Origin: Pedobacter quisquiliarum
GTDB taxonomy: Bacteria; Bacteroidota; Bacteroidia; Sphingobacteriales; Sphingobacteriaceae
Reading direction: 5' to 3'
Assembly (NCBI RefSeq): GCF_014642175.1
Contig: NZ_BMIL01000003.1
Coordinates: forward strand, 186,001-250,000
DNA length: 64,000 bases
Made by a program: the position numbers and the translations under genes. Below, in pieces: positions 50,301-59,373 of this stretch (its first letter is position 1; each line of letters starts with the position of its first letter). The notes below the pieces were generated by a model. It was not told the origin of the DNA. It saw only the letters and a program-made list of their open reading frames with translations, and did no database searches.

Positions 50301-51313
50301 TGGAATTGGAAACTGAAGAAAAGAATATTGTAAATACGAATACGGAGGTGATGGACGCGTTGGAGATTACCGCTCCGAAGACCATCACCAAAAAACAAAT
50401 TGCTAAACCTGAACCAGCAGCCGACGAAGTCAGAATTAAGATGGAAGGCTGTGGTTTGTGCGCTTCCAATCTTCCTGTATGGGAAGGGAGGGAGTGGTTT
50501 CAATATCCGGTGCAAGCCGGAAATCCCGGCCATGAAGGCTGGGGCCGCATTGACGCACTCGGCGCTGAAGTTACGGGTTTTGCGAGAGGGGAGCGCGTAG
50601 CAGCGATCACCTACAATGCCTTCGCACAATACGATGTGACTAAAGCCAGTAATCTGATCAAGCTTCCTGCTGAACTGGATAATGTACCTTTCCCGGGCGA
50701 ACCGCTTGGCTGTGCAATGAACATCTTTGAACGCAGCGATATCCGCGCTGGACAAACGGTTGCGATTCTAGGTGTGGGTTTTCTCGGCGCATTACTCATT
50801 CAGCTTGCGCATCATGCAGGTGCTAAGGTCATTGCGATTTCGCGTAAAAACTCTTCCTTAGCACTGGCGCGCAAGCTCGGTGCTGATGAAGTTATTGCCA
50901 TGGACGACCACTGGAAGATTATTGAGCAGGTGAAGCAACTAACAAATGAAAACTTCTGTGAGCGGGTAATTGAAGCAACTGGTAAACAGTGGCCACTTGA
51001 TCTTGCAGCTGAATTAACCGGTATCCGTGGAAAGTTGATCATCGCCGGGTATCACCAGGATGGAACTCGTCAGGTGAACATGCAGCTTTGGAACTGGAGA
51101 GGGATAGATGTAATTAACGCACATGAACGTGACCCTGATGAATATCTGAAAGGTATGCGGAATGCGGTTACTGCGGTGATGGATCGCAGAATAGATCCAC
51201 AACCTTTATTCACCCATGTGTTCGACTCCACAGAACTGCAGCAAGCTTTCGAACTGCACCACGAAAACCCTGAGGGTTTTACAAAAGCATTGATAACGTT
51301 TAAAGATTACTAG
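50300..51313 (+). CDS. Zinc-type MDR alcohol dehydrogenase-like protein
   Basis: A 337-residue medium-chain dehydrogenase. Catalytic zinc ligands appear as GCGLCASNL and GHEGWG; the four-cysteine structural zinc lobe is missing, so the protein resembles two-domain sugar dehydrogenases of biosynthetic clusters. The NAD loop is ILGVGFLGALLIQ. An 18-residue N-terminal extension precedes the first strand; ATG at 50351 is an alternative start. It lies between an epimerase and a Gfo/Idh/MocA enzyme and probably oxidises a sugar or polyol. Confidence 0.88.
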   Translation: MELETEEKNIVNTNTEVMDALEITAPKTITKKQIAKPEPAADEVRIKMEGCGLCASNLPVWEGREWFQYPVQAGNPGHEGWGRIDALGAEVTGFARGERVAAITYNAFAQYDVTKASNLIKLPAELDNVPFPGEPLGCAMNIFERSDIRAGQTVAILGVGFLGALLIQLAHHAGAKVIAISRKNSSLALARKLGADEVIAMDDHWKIIEQVKQLTNENFCERVIEATGKQWPLDLAAELTGIRGKLIIAGYHQDGTRQVNMQLWNWRGIDVINAHERDPDEYLKGMRNAVTAVMDRRIDPQPLFTHVFDSTELQQAFELHHENPEGFTKALITFKDY

Positions 51314-51315
51314 AG

Positions 51316-52326
51316 ATGGATGAAACCATAGTAGATGAAAAGCCCAGGTTGGGTTTTATTGGTGTGGGCTGGATCGGCCGCAACCGTCTTCAGGCCGTTG
51401 CAGAACAACAGATTGGAGACATTAGGATTGTTTCTGACCCCAATGCAGGTTATGCTGAAGAAGCGCTTCAATATGCAAAAGGGGCGAAGGTCGTAGACTC
51501 GCTATCTGAACTGATAGAAAATGATGTTGATGGCGTTATCATCGCTACACCCAGCGCATTGCATGCCTCACAGTCCATTGATGCACTTGCTGCTGGCAAG
51601 GCAGTATTTTGCCAGAAACCTTTGGGCCGCGATGCCGCGGAAGTAAAAGCCGTGGTTGAAAAAGCACAGGAAAAGGACGTGCTGTTGAGCGTAGACTTCT
51701 CTTACCGTTTCACCAATGGAATTGTGGCACTTAAATCTGTTCTGGATTCAGGGGAGCTTGGGGACATCTATGGTGTTAACCTGGTGTTTCACAATGCTTA
51801 TGGTCCGGATAAGCCATGGTACTTCGACCCTAAACTTGCGGGTGGTGGGTGTGTGATGGACCTTGGCGTACACCTGGTGGATTTACTGGTTTGGTTGTTC
51901 AATAATCCCGAGGTAAGTGATGTCAACAGTCAGTTATTCGCTAAGGGTAAAAAAATTGAAGACATTGTAGAACAGGTTGAGGACTATGCTGTTGCGCAAT
52001 TGTTGCTAAACAATAGCATTGCGGTTCAGATCGCTTGTTCCTGGAACCTGCCCGCTGGTGTTGATGCCGTAATTGAAGTAAGTATCTACGGCACAAACGG
52101 TGGTGTTTCGTTCAAGAATGTTAATGGATCCTTCTATGATTTCAGCACTGAGCGGTTCCATGGGACATCACGTGAAGTGATTAGCAGTCCAGGTGATAGC
52201 TGGGGTGGAAAAGCTGCAATGGATTGGGTAGCGCAACTTGCCGAGAAAGGCAATAAGTTCAACCCCGAAGCATTTCAGTACCTGAAAGCAGCAGAGATCC
52301 TGGATAAAATCTATAAAAGAAAATAA
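51316..52326 (+). CDS. Gfo/Idh/MocA family oxidoreductase
   Basis: A 336-residue NAD(P)-dependent sugar or inositol dehydrogenase. GFIGVGWIGRNRL is the Rossmann loop. The lysine of the family's EKPxG motif appears in CQKPLGR, and GGGCVMDLGVHLVDLLVW holds the substrate-side Asp/His. It begins 2 bases after the MDR gene. The combination of two epimerases, an MDR and this enzyme suggests sequential oxidation and epimerisation to make an uncommon sugar. Confidence 0.9.
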   Translation: MDETIVDEKPRLGFIGVGWIGRNRLQAVAEQQIGDIRIVSDPNAGYAEEALQYAKGAKVVDSLSELIENDVDGVIIATPSALHASQSIDALAAGKAVFCQKPLGRDAAEVKAVVEKAQEKDVLLSVDFSYRFTNGIVALKSVLDSGELGDIYGVNLVFHNAYGPDKPWYFDPKLAGGGCVMDLGVHLVDLLVWLFNNPEVSDVNSQLFAKGKKIEDIVEQVEDYAVAQLLLNNSIAVQIACSWNLPAGVDAVIEVSIYGTNGGVSFKNVNGSFYDFSTERFHGTSREVISSPGDSWGGKAAMDWVAQLAEKGNKFNPEAFQYLKAAEILDKIYKRK

Positions 52327-52354
52327 TAAAAGAAGGAAATAGCGCTGCGCGCCG

Positions 52355-53461
52355 ATGATGATACAGGAGCAATCTGTACGGAAGATACTTATGACTGCGG
52401 ATCCCGTGGGCGGCGTTTGGACCTACGCGATGGACCTTTGCCATGCCTTTGATGCTGTTGGTATCCAGGTATGCCTAGCCACTATGGGCGGTTTTTTATC
52501 TGAAAGTCAACATGCTGAAGTACGTAACATCTCCGGAGTAGATTTGCGTGAAAGTACCTTCAAACTGGAATGGATGGACGACCCCTGGGTGGATTTAGAT
52601 GCTGCCGGGGAATGGTTAATTGGCTTGGAAAAGGAAATAAAACCCGATTTGATTCACCTGAATGGGTATATGCATGCTGTCCTGAGCTGGAAAGCGCCGG
52701 TGCTTGTTGTGGCGCATTCTTGTGTGTTATCCTGGTGGCAGGGTGTGCTTAACACACCTGCGCCGATAGAATGGAATGAATATAAGCGTCGCGTAACCGC
52801 TGGCTTGAATGCAGCAGATGCTGTGGTGGCGATTTCCAACACCTATGCATCGGAATTACAACGCCTGTATGGCCCGGTTCAGAACATCAGCGTCGTTTAT
52901 AACGGCCGTGAACCCGAAAGCTTTCGCGCCAGCGACAAAAAACCACAAGTGTTTGCGATGGGCAGGATCTGGGATGAGGCAAAGAACCTGCAAATTCTGG
53001 CTAAGCTGAAGAACCCGCTACAGCTCCCGATCTTTATCGCAGGTGACAATATCGATCCGAATACTGCAGAGGAAGTGCGTATCAATAACGTAACCTTAAT
53101 GGGTAAGTTGGGCCAGGAAGAAGTTCGTGCGCAGCTCGCAGTTTCTCAATTCTACGTATTGCCTGCACAGTACGAACCATTTGGTCTGTCGGCACTGGAG
53201 GCCGCCTTTTCCGGTTGCCTGCTGTTGCTCGCTGATATCTCGACACTGAGAGAACTTTGGGGTGATGCCGCATTGTATTTCAACCCAAATGTTCCGGAAG
53301 AAATAGATGCACTGCTTGAAACAGCATGCCGCAACCCAGCCGAGACGCAGGCACGCATTAAGCGCTCTACAGCACATGCGCAGCAATTTTCACTGGCCAA
53401 TATGTCCAGACAATACCTGAACCTGTACCAGCATCTGGTACAAAGCAACCTCGTATCTTAA
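52355..53461 (+). CDS. GT4 family glycosyltransferase
   Basis: A 368-residue GT-B enzyme. DPVGGVWTYAMDL is the acceptor-side glycine loop, VYNGREP starts the C-terminal Rossmann domain, MGRIWDEAKN is the donor region, and PAQYEPFGLSALEAAFSGCLLL carries the EPFG/E-x7-E type donor motif (EPFGLSALEA). It transfers a sugar from a nucleotide donor in the cytoplasm. It precedes three CgeB-like genes on the same strand with short spacers. Confidence 0.9.
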   Translation: MMIQEQSVRKILMTADPVGGVWTYAMDLCHAFDAVGIQVCLATMGGFLSESQHAEVRNISGVDLRESTFKLEWMDDPWVDLDAAGEWLIGLEKEIKPDLIHLNGYMHAVLSWKAPVLVVAHSCVLSWWQGVLNTPAPIEWNEYKRRVTAGLNAADAVVAISNTYASELQRLYGPVQNISVVYNGREPESFRASDKKPQVFAMGRIWDEAKNLQILAKLKNPLQLPIFIAGDNIDPNTAEEVRINNVTLMGKLGQEEVRAQLAVSQFYVLPAQYEPFGLSALEAAFSGCLLLLADISTLRELWGDAALYFNPNVPEEIDALLETACRNPAETQARIKRSTAHAQQFSLANMSRQYLNLYQHLVQSNLVS

Positions 53462-53479
53462 CCTAACGCACAAGAATAT

Positions 53480-54586
53480 ATGAAAATAAGCATGTTTTAC
53501 CATTCTCTTTTATCTGACTGGAACCACGGTAACGCACATTTTTTAAGGGGCGTTGTCGCCGAATTGATCAACAGAGGACATGAGGTAAAAGTGTATGAGC
53601 CCGAAGGCAACTGGAGTTTAACCAATCTTCTTGAGGGCCATGGGGAGTCTTACCTTCAGGAATTCCAGAATACCTACCCACAGCTAAAATCCACTTTCTA
53701 TGAAGCGGATAAAGTCGATCTGGATGCCCTGTTAAAAGATCAGGATCTAGTGATCGTTCACGAATGGAATGAACATAGCCTGGTAAAAGCAATCGGCGAG
53801 TACCATGCAAAAACCCGGAAGTTTAAGTTGCTTTTTCATGATACCCATCATCGCGCCGTGACGGAACGTGCAAGTATGCAGCAGTATGATCTGCAGCATT
53901 ATGATGGGGTGCTTGCATTTGGGAACGTCATCAGAGATCTGTATCTGAAAGAGGGCTGGACAAAAAATGCATGGACCTGGCATGAAGCCGCGGATACGCG
54001 CATTTTCCACCCGATTGAAAGTGAAGAAAAGCTTGGCGATTTAGTCTGGGTTGGTAACTGGGGCGACAATGAAAGAACCAAGGAATTACAAACCTTCCTG
54101 ATCGATCCGGTAAAGGAACTTGGTCTTAAAGCAAAAATCTATGGTGTTCGTTATCCGGATTCCGCGCTGAAGGCGCTTGAAGAAGCCGGAATTGAGTACG
54201 GCAACTGGTTGCCAAACTATAAAGCACCGGAGATCTTTGCGAAATACAGGGTAACGGTGCATGTACCAAGACGTCCATACGTGGAGTCACTTCCGGGCAT
54301 CCCGACCATACGTCCTTTTGAAGCTATGGCCTGTGGCATTCCGCTGGTATGTTCGCCATGGGATGATGCTGAACACCTGTTCACACCGGGGAAAGACTAC
54401 CTCGTTGCCGACAGCAAGGAAGCCATGAAAAAGCATCTCAGCGACATCCTTAACGATGGAGAAACTGGTAAAGCCATTGCTGCGCATGGATTAAACACCA
54501 TCAAAGCCAGACATACCTGTGCACACCGCGTTGACGAGCTGCTTCAGATCCTGGAAGCGCTAGAGGTAGAAGCACCAGCGTTGTAA
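53480..54586 (+). CDS. CgeB-like glycosyltransferase, first of three
   Basis: A 368-residue protein. The N-terminal half starts MFYHSLLSDWNHGNAHFL and contains VIVHEWNEH. The C-terminal half has the Glyco_trans_1_2 features of spore-maturation protein CgeB: LVWVGNWGDN, VHVPRRPYVESLPGIP, RPFEAMACGIPLV and a final ARHTCAHRVDELL. It is the most divergent of the three copies. CgeB is linked to glycosylation of spore coats in Bacillus; in non-sporing bacteria the family serves other glycans. Confidence 0.87.
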   Translation: MKISMFYHSLLSDWNHGNAHFLRGVVAELINRGHEVKVYEPEGNWSLTNLLEGHGESYLQEFQNTYPQLKSTFYEADKVDLDALLKDQDLVIVHEWNEHSLVKAIGEYHAKTRKFKLLFHDTHHRAVTERASMQQYDLQHYDGVLAFGNVIRDLYLKEGWTKNAWTWHEAADTRIFHPIESEEKLGDLVWVGNWGDNERTKELQTFLIDPVKELGLKAKIYGVRYPDSALKALEEAGIEYGNWLPNYKAPEIFAKYRVTVHVPRRPYVESLPGIPTIRPFEAMACGIPLVCSPWDDAEHLFTPGKDYLVADSKEAMKKHLSDILNDGETGKAIAAHGLNTIKARHTCAHRVDELLQILEALEVEAPAL

Positions 54587-54616
54587 ATAATATTCCAACC
54601 CTAACTACAAAGAAAC

Positions 54617-55720
54617 ATGAAGAACCAACTGAAAATAGCCTTTTATGGCTCAAGCCTTGTCTCAGCATACTGGAATGGCGCCGCCACCTATTACAGAGGC
54701 ATCATCAAAGAACTGAACCGCCTTGGGCACCAGGTGACTTTCTACGAACCAGATGCATATGAACGTCAGCAGCACCGCGATATTCCAGACCCCGAATGGG
54801 CCACTGTTGTGGTTTATGAGAATAACGAGGAAAGTGCGCAGCAGGTGCTGGCGCAGGCTGCGACAGCAGATATCGTGATCAAAGCCAGCGGTGTCGGCGT
54901 ATTTGATGAGCTGCTTGAGGCTGAGGTGCTCAAACGTCGTCAACCGCACCAATTGGTGATATTCTGGGATGTTGATGCACCTGCTACACTGGAGCGTATG
55001 ACTAACAATCCGGAAGATCCCTTCCGTGCACTCGTGCCGCAGTATGACATGATTCTCACCTATGGTGGCGGTCAACCCGTAATTGATGCATATACCGAGT
55101 TTGGCGCGAGCAGATGTATTCCGATATATAATGCCCTTGATCCGGAGACGCATTATCCTGTGCCTGAAGAAGAGAAGTTCAAATGCGATCTGGCCTTCTT
55201 GGGGAACCGGTTGCCTGACCGTGAAGCTCGGGTGGAGGAATTCTTCCTGAAAGCTGCGGCGCAACTGCCAGAACAAACCTTCAAAATTGGAGGTAGCGGT
55301 TGGGGCGATAAACACATGCCATCCAACATCGAGTACATCGGTCACGTTTACACCAAGGAACATAATGCTTTCAACTGCACGCCGAAGGCGGTATTGAACA
55401 TCAGCAGAGACAGTATGGCGAAAATGGGCTTTTCACCTGCAACACGCGTGTTTGAAGCCGCGGGAGCGGGCGCATGTATCATTACAGATTACTGGATAGG
55501 GATCGACTTTTTCTTTGAGCCTGGTAAAGAGATCCTTGTAGCTGGCAGTGGCGATGAAGTTACGGAAATCCTGAGCAAGCTATCTGCTGAAGAAGCGAGT
55601 GCCATCGGCGCAGCCGCGAAGGAGCGGGTACTTAAATCTCATACTTACGCGCATCGTGCGCTTGAAGCGGACAAATTGTTTAAAGCGCATTTTGAACTTA
55701 CCAACTCGGCATCCGTATGA
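54617..55720 (+). CDS. CgeB-like glycosyltransferase, second of three
   Basis: A 367-residue protein. YGSSLVSAYWNGAATYYRGI opens it (glycine-rich loop of a GT-B fold), VIKASGVGVFDE and FWDVDAPATL mark the middle, LAFLGNRLPDRE begins the second Rossmann domain, and VFEAAGAGACIITDYW carries the donor site. The tail KSHTYAHRALEAD matches the copy that follows. It overlaps that copy by 4 bases. Donor and acceptor unknown. Confidence 0.87.
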   Translation: MKNQLKIAFYGSSLVSAYWNGAATYYRGIIKELNRLGHQVTFYEPDAYERQQHRDIPDPEWATVVVYENNEESAQQVLAQAATADIVIKASGVGVFDELLEAEVLKRRQPHQLVIFWDVDAPATLERMTNNPEDPFRALVPQYDMILTYGGGQPVIDAYTEFGASRCIPIYNALDPETHYPVPEEEKFKCDLAFLGNRLPDREARVEEFFLKAAAQLPEQTFKIGGSGWGDKHMPSNIEYIGHVYTKEHNAFNCTPKAVLNISRDSMAKMGFSPATRVFEAAGAGACIITDYWIGIDFFFEPGKEILVAGSGDEVTEILSKLSAEEASAIGAAAKERVLKSHTYAHRALEADKLFKAHFELTNSASV

Positions 55721-56811
55721 ACAGAAAACCATTAGACATTACCATACTTGGATTATCTATTACCTCTTCCTGGGGCAATGGGCATGCAACAACTTTCCGT
55801 GCCCTTGTGAAGGAGTTGGATAAGGCTGGGCATCGCGTTACTTTCCTGGAGCGCGACGTACCATGGTACGCAGAGAACCGTGATCTGGCAAACCCGGAAT
55901 ATTGCAGAACCATTTTGTACAAGGATCTTGACGAGCTTAAGCATAGCTATGCAGAGGAGGTGCGTAGCGCAGATTTCGTCATTGTGGGATCGTACGTGCC
56001 GGAAGGTGTACCGGTAGGGGAGTGGGTTTGCGAAACTGCGAAAGGCATTAAAGCGTTTTATGATATTGATACGCCAGTTACACTCGCCAAACTGGAGCGC
56101 AAAGATTATGAGTATCTAAGTCCGGAGCTGATCGCTGCTTACGATCTGTACTTGTCATTTACCGGTGGGCCAACTTTACAACGCCTTGAAGAAGTGTATG
56201 GGTCACCATGTGCCAGGGCACTATACTGCTCTGTCGATCCGGCGCTCTACTTTCCCGAAGAGACAGAAAAAACAATGGACCTCGGCTACCTGGGTACATA
56301 CAGTGATGACCGCCAGCCGCCATTGGAGAAGTTGCTTTTTGATGCTGCAAAGGCCTGGCCAGAAGGCCGGTTTACCGTTGCTGGTCCGCAGTACCCGGAA
56401 ACCATCTCCTGGCCGTCAAATGTGGAGCACATCCACCATTTACCACCTGCAGCACACCGCAAGTTTTACAATGCGCAACGTTTCGCTTTGAACATCACCC
56501 GCGCGGACATGATCCAGGCCGGGTACTCGCCAAGTGTTCGACTCTTTGAAGCAGCGGCATGTGGTGTACCGATCATCAGTGATTTCTGGGAAGGCCTTGA
56601 TTCTGTTTTCGAGATTGGCACTGAGATACTGGTGTCAAATTCCGGCGCAGAAACCCTGGAGTACCTTCAATCTATGGATGACGGGAGCCGTGCAGCCATT
56701 GGTGAACGTGCAAGAGCGAAGATCCTTTCTGCACACACCGCGAGCCATCGCGCAGCGGAGCTGGTGGAATATGCTTACGAACGCATACAGGCGCAAGCCA
56801 CCATGAAATAG
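55717..56811 (+). CDS. CgeB-like glycosyltransferase, third of three
   Basis: A 364-residue paralogue of the previous gene. LGLSITSSWGNGHATTFRAL opens it, FYDIDTPVTLAKL corresponds to the second copy's FWDVDAP region, LGYLGTYSDDRQ starts the C-terminal domain, and LFEAAACGVPIISDFW is the donor-site segment. The end SAHTASHRAAELV is shared. The two last copies share the D-x-D-x-P-x-T-L pattern and so probably have related substrates. It ends the plus-strand cassette. Confidence 0.87.
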   Translation: MNRKPLDITILGLSITSSWGNGHATTFRALVKELDKAGHRVTFLERDVPWYAENRDLANPEYCRTILYKDLDELKHSYAEEVRSADFVIVGSYVPEGVPVGEWVCETAKGIKAFYDIDTPVTLAKLERKDYEYLSPELIAAYDLYLSFTGGPTLQRLEEVYGSPCARALYCSVDPALYFPEETEKTMDLGYLGTYSDDRQPPLEKLLFDAAKAWPEGRFTVAGPQYPETISWPSNVEHIHHLPPAAHRKFYNAQRFALNITRADMIQAGYSPSVRLFEAAACGVPIISDFWEGLDSVFEIGTEILVSNSGAETLEYLQSMDDGSRAAIGERARAKILSAHTASHRAAELVEYAYERIQAQATMK

Positions 56812-56911
56812 TATTTAGCGTTAAAAACGTGTTTGCTATGCGTGAAAGTACCTGTTCTATAAATCGTGAAACATTTGTGGAAAAAATCCGTTTTTTCCGT
56901 ATATTGTAGAT

Positions 56912-57009
56912 ACAAATTCAAAGATAAAAAAGTCCTAGGAGCGGGTGATCCGCGAGGGCTAGGCACCACATAACAATAGCCCCGGCAATCGCCGGGGCTA
57001 TTGTGTTTT
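56912..57009 (+). ncRNA. Possible small structured RNA after the glycan cassette
   Basis: An imperfect promoter (TTTG 56874-56877; TATATTGT 56899-56906) is followed by a nested hairpin, CCTAG/CTAGG (56933-56963) with inner GCGG/CCGC (56941-56953), and then a strong terminator. There is no reading frame of note. It may be a small RNA of about 100 bases, or only the 3' end of the cassette message. The fold and terminator are seen; the promoter is weak. Confidence 0.35.
56973..57009 (+). terminator. Strong intrinsic terminator
   Basis: A perfect 14-base-pair GC-rich stem (56973-56986 with 56991-57004, loop AATC) is followed by GTTTT. Confidence 0.85.
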
Positions 57010-57093
57010 AAAACAGCGCTATTCTTCCGCGCGAAATCACGAAAGTGCCAACCTTTAGCATCTGAAACCTGTTTATCTTATATAATGTAGTTT

Positions 57094-58314
57094 ATGAAGA
57101 AACGCTATACCTTTCTTTTCCTCCCGGCACTGATTGCTTGCTTATACCTTTTTGGCTGTAAAGATGCGCCTAAGCAGCAAACCAAGGTTCAATATGCGAA
57201 TGATGATCTTCCAAGGATAGATGATACCATCAGGAACGCCAGGATCATTTGGGACAAAACGGAGCGTAAGGTGTCGCATGATGAATATTTTGCAGAGTAC
57301 GGCCGGGCACGACGCTATAATGGTGACACCGTTCTGCTCGTATACCACTTTGGTCCAAAAGGGCATGAATGGGACAACATCGCGCTGAAGAAGAGCTACG
57401 ACAATGGGAAAAGCTGGAATAAAGAACGGATCATTGTTAAAGACGATAATCAGAAAAGATACTCGGGGTTCTCTACACCGGATTTGCTCGTTTTGAAAAA
57501 CAAGTGGCTACTACTGGCGTATACGGGGCGAGGTATTCCAGATGATAGTCTGCACAACAACTTGCAGGTTCGTGTGAGCAAAGATGCGGGTGAAACCTGG
57601 TCTGCGCCTTCTATTGTGGCGCTTGGCCGATCCTGGGAGCCCGGGATGGTGCAGCTACCAAGTGGGGAAATTCAACTATTCTTTTCGAATGAGATCTTGA
57701 GTACCAAAGCGGCAAAGGGGCGACATGAACAAAAAGTCTTGCTCATTCGCTCTAAAGACAACGGCAGCACCTGGAGCAGTCCCCAAATGGTTGCTTTCAC
57801 GCCGGGAAGGCGAGACGGGATGCCGGTTCCACTCGTATTGACAGATAATAAAGGCATCATCATACCCGTAGAAGCAGTTGAGAACATCACCTCCCCGGAG
57901 ATCATCTGGACTTCTATGGAGGCAAACTGGAACTATGCCACATTTGGCACAAAGGATAATGGGCGCCGATGGATCGGCTCTGTTGACCCGGTCTGGGGTG
58001 GTGCGCCGACGGTGGTGCAGTTTCCCTCCGGTGAAACCGTGATCTCCATGCAGACGGAACTCGGTCGAAAACTGGACCGCTATAAGGGATGGAAGAAGAA
58101 TTCGGTACTGACAATGGTGGGCAACAGCATGGCGAGAAACTTTGGCAATCTGAGCTATCCCTATCCGGACCTGCCTGAAAATGAAGGCCGCTACTTCTGC
58201 TCCTTGTTTGTGCTCGACAAAGATCGGCTGGCACTGCTAACCACGCGTAATTATCCGGATAGCAGCAGTGCTGTTTTCTGGAAAGAAGGCCGGGTAATCA
58301 GAATTGATGACTAA
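57094..58314 (+). CDS. Sialidase-like BNR-repeat lipoprotein
   Basis: A 406-residue exported lipoprotein (lipobox FGC). Four Asp-box repeats of the form S/T-x-D-x-G-x-x-W are visible: SYDNGKSW, SKDAGETW, SKDNGSTW and TKDNGRRW. These define a six-bladed sialidase-type propeller. The three catalytic arginines of true exo-sialidases cannot be assigned with confidence, so substrate is left open. Its stop overlaps by 3 bases with the stop of the convergent mutarotase gene. A glycan-processing role is likely. Confidence 0.87.
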   Translation: MKKRYTFLFLPALIACLYLFGCKDAPKQQTKVQYANDDLPRIDDTIRNARIIWDKTERKVSHDEYFAEYGRARRYNGDTVLLVYHFGPKGHEWDNIALKKSYDNGKSWNKERIIVKDDNQKRYSGFSTPDLLVLKNKWLLLAYTGRGIPDDSLHNNLQVRVSKDAGETWSAPSIVALGRSWEPGMVQLPSGEIQLFFSNEILSTKAAKGRHEQKVLLIRSKDNGSTWSSPQMVAFTPGRRDGMPVPLVLTDNKGIIIPVEAVENITSPEIIWTSMEANWNYATFGTKDNGRRWIGSVDPVWGGAPTVVQFPSGETVISMQTELGRKLDRYKGWKKNSVLTMVGNSMARNFGNLSYPYPDLPENEGRYFCSLFVLDKDRLALLTTRNYPDSSSAVFWKEGRVIRIDD

Positions 58315-59177
58315 AATATATCAACCTGCCAGCTGCGCTGCCAGGATTCCTCCGCAGAGAGAATGACAATACCTTCCTTGTCGCTCAGCGTTCCATTGTG
58401 CTGTACGCTATCGGCAATGCCGCACCAAGGCTCCAGGCATATAAAATCAGCATCCTTCGCCGCCCAGATTCCAAAATAGGGAAAGCCTTCAAAGCTGAAA
58501 TGCAAACCATGTGAATTAACCTTGTTTTGAAGGCTGATTTTGTTGCTCTTCAGCGACTTCATTACCAGGGCATCTTCGTAGAAGAGCTCGTGTTTCAGGG
58601 ACAGGGTTTTGTCTTTTAAGGTGATGGTTTGAACCTCATCAGAAATCAGGTTATCCGCGATCTTGTTGATTACGAGCCCTTCGTCCTGATTAAAGCGAAT
58701 GTAGTAGTCTTCGTACGACAAGCCTGATGAAACCGGGGTTGCGAATGCAGGGTGGCCACCAACAGAGAACAGCAGGTCTGTGTCTGAAGGATTATGAACT
58801 CTATAGGTACAACTTAGGCCATGACTTTTCAGTGTGTATATTAAGCTTAGTGTGAAATCGAAAGGGTAGTGTTTCTTCGTTTCTGTGGATGATCTTAAGG
58901 TAAAAACCACCTCATTAGCGGATTTAGACTCCAGCTCGAACTCCATATCACGGGCAAAACCGTGTCGGGGTAGCTCGTACCGTTCATCATGATAAACGTA
59001 GGCATTGTCTTTCAGTGCGCCGACAATTGGAAACAGTACCGGGCTGTGTTTGGCCCAATCTTTAGGATTGCCATCCCAGATGTATTCAAGGTCTGCCGTT
59101 TTGCTTTTGAGCGATTGCAGTTCAGCGCCTTTTAGCACAAAGCTTGCTTTTAGTAGTTCGTTTTCCAGTGTAACCAT
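58311..59177 (-). CDS. Aldose 1-epimerase (galactose mutarotase) family protein
   Basis: A 288-residue protein of the LacX-like aldose epimerase group. Typical features are KGAELQSLKSK, WAKHSPVLFPIVG with a conserved His/Pro, LPRHGFARDMEF (active-site His), FSVGGHPAF (second His) and CLEPWCGIAD (catalytic Glu near the end). It lacks a signal peptide and acts in the cytoplasm on free or phosphorylated sugars. Convergent with the sialidase-like gene; no operon partner is evident. Confidence 0.9.
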   Translation of the reverse strand: MVTLENELLKASFVLKGAELQSLKSKTADLEYIWDGNPKDWAKHSPVLFPIVGALKDNAYVYHDERYELPRHGFARDMEFELESKSANEVVFTLRSSTETKKHYPFDFTLSLIYTLKSHGLSCTYRVHNPSDTDLLFSVGGHPAFATPVSSGLSYEDYYIRFNQDEGLVINKIADNLISDEVQTITLKDKTLSLKHELFYEDALVMKSLKSNKISLQNKVNSHGLHFSFEGFPYFGIWAAKDADFICLEPWCGIADSVQHNGTLSDKEGIVILSAEESWQRSWQVDIF

Positions 59178-59320
59178 GATTCTTAACTCCGCTAATATTC
59201 AATATTAAAACGAGTTTTGCTGTTGCAAGTTTTAAAATGTAAGTGCTTTTGGGAACTATTACCTGATACTGACACCTTTACTAATTTCCGGGCGAAGTGA
59301 TCTGGAAGAGGCCTTTAAAC

Positions 59321-59348
59321 AAAAAGCCCGAACACATAAGTGCTCGGG
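59321..59348 (-). terminator. Terminator of the DUF892 gene
   Basis: On the minus strand CCCGAGCAC pairs with GTGTTCGGG around TTAT and is followed by CTTTTTG. Confidence 0.75.
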
Positions 59349-59373
59349 GGATAATAAAAATTAACTGCTAATA

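Noticed and set aside
54662-55363. 233-codon open frame on the minus strand opposite the second CgeB gene
   Set aside because: It is the reverse reading of a well-supported glycosyltransferase and has no recognisable features.
57094-58314. True exo-alpha-sialidase assignment
   Set aside because: Asp boxes only show the propeller; I could not place the catalytic arginine triad and Tyr/Glu pair, so the specific name was not used.
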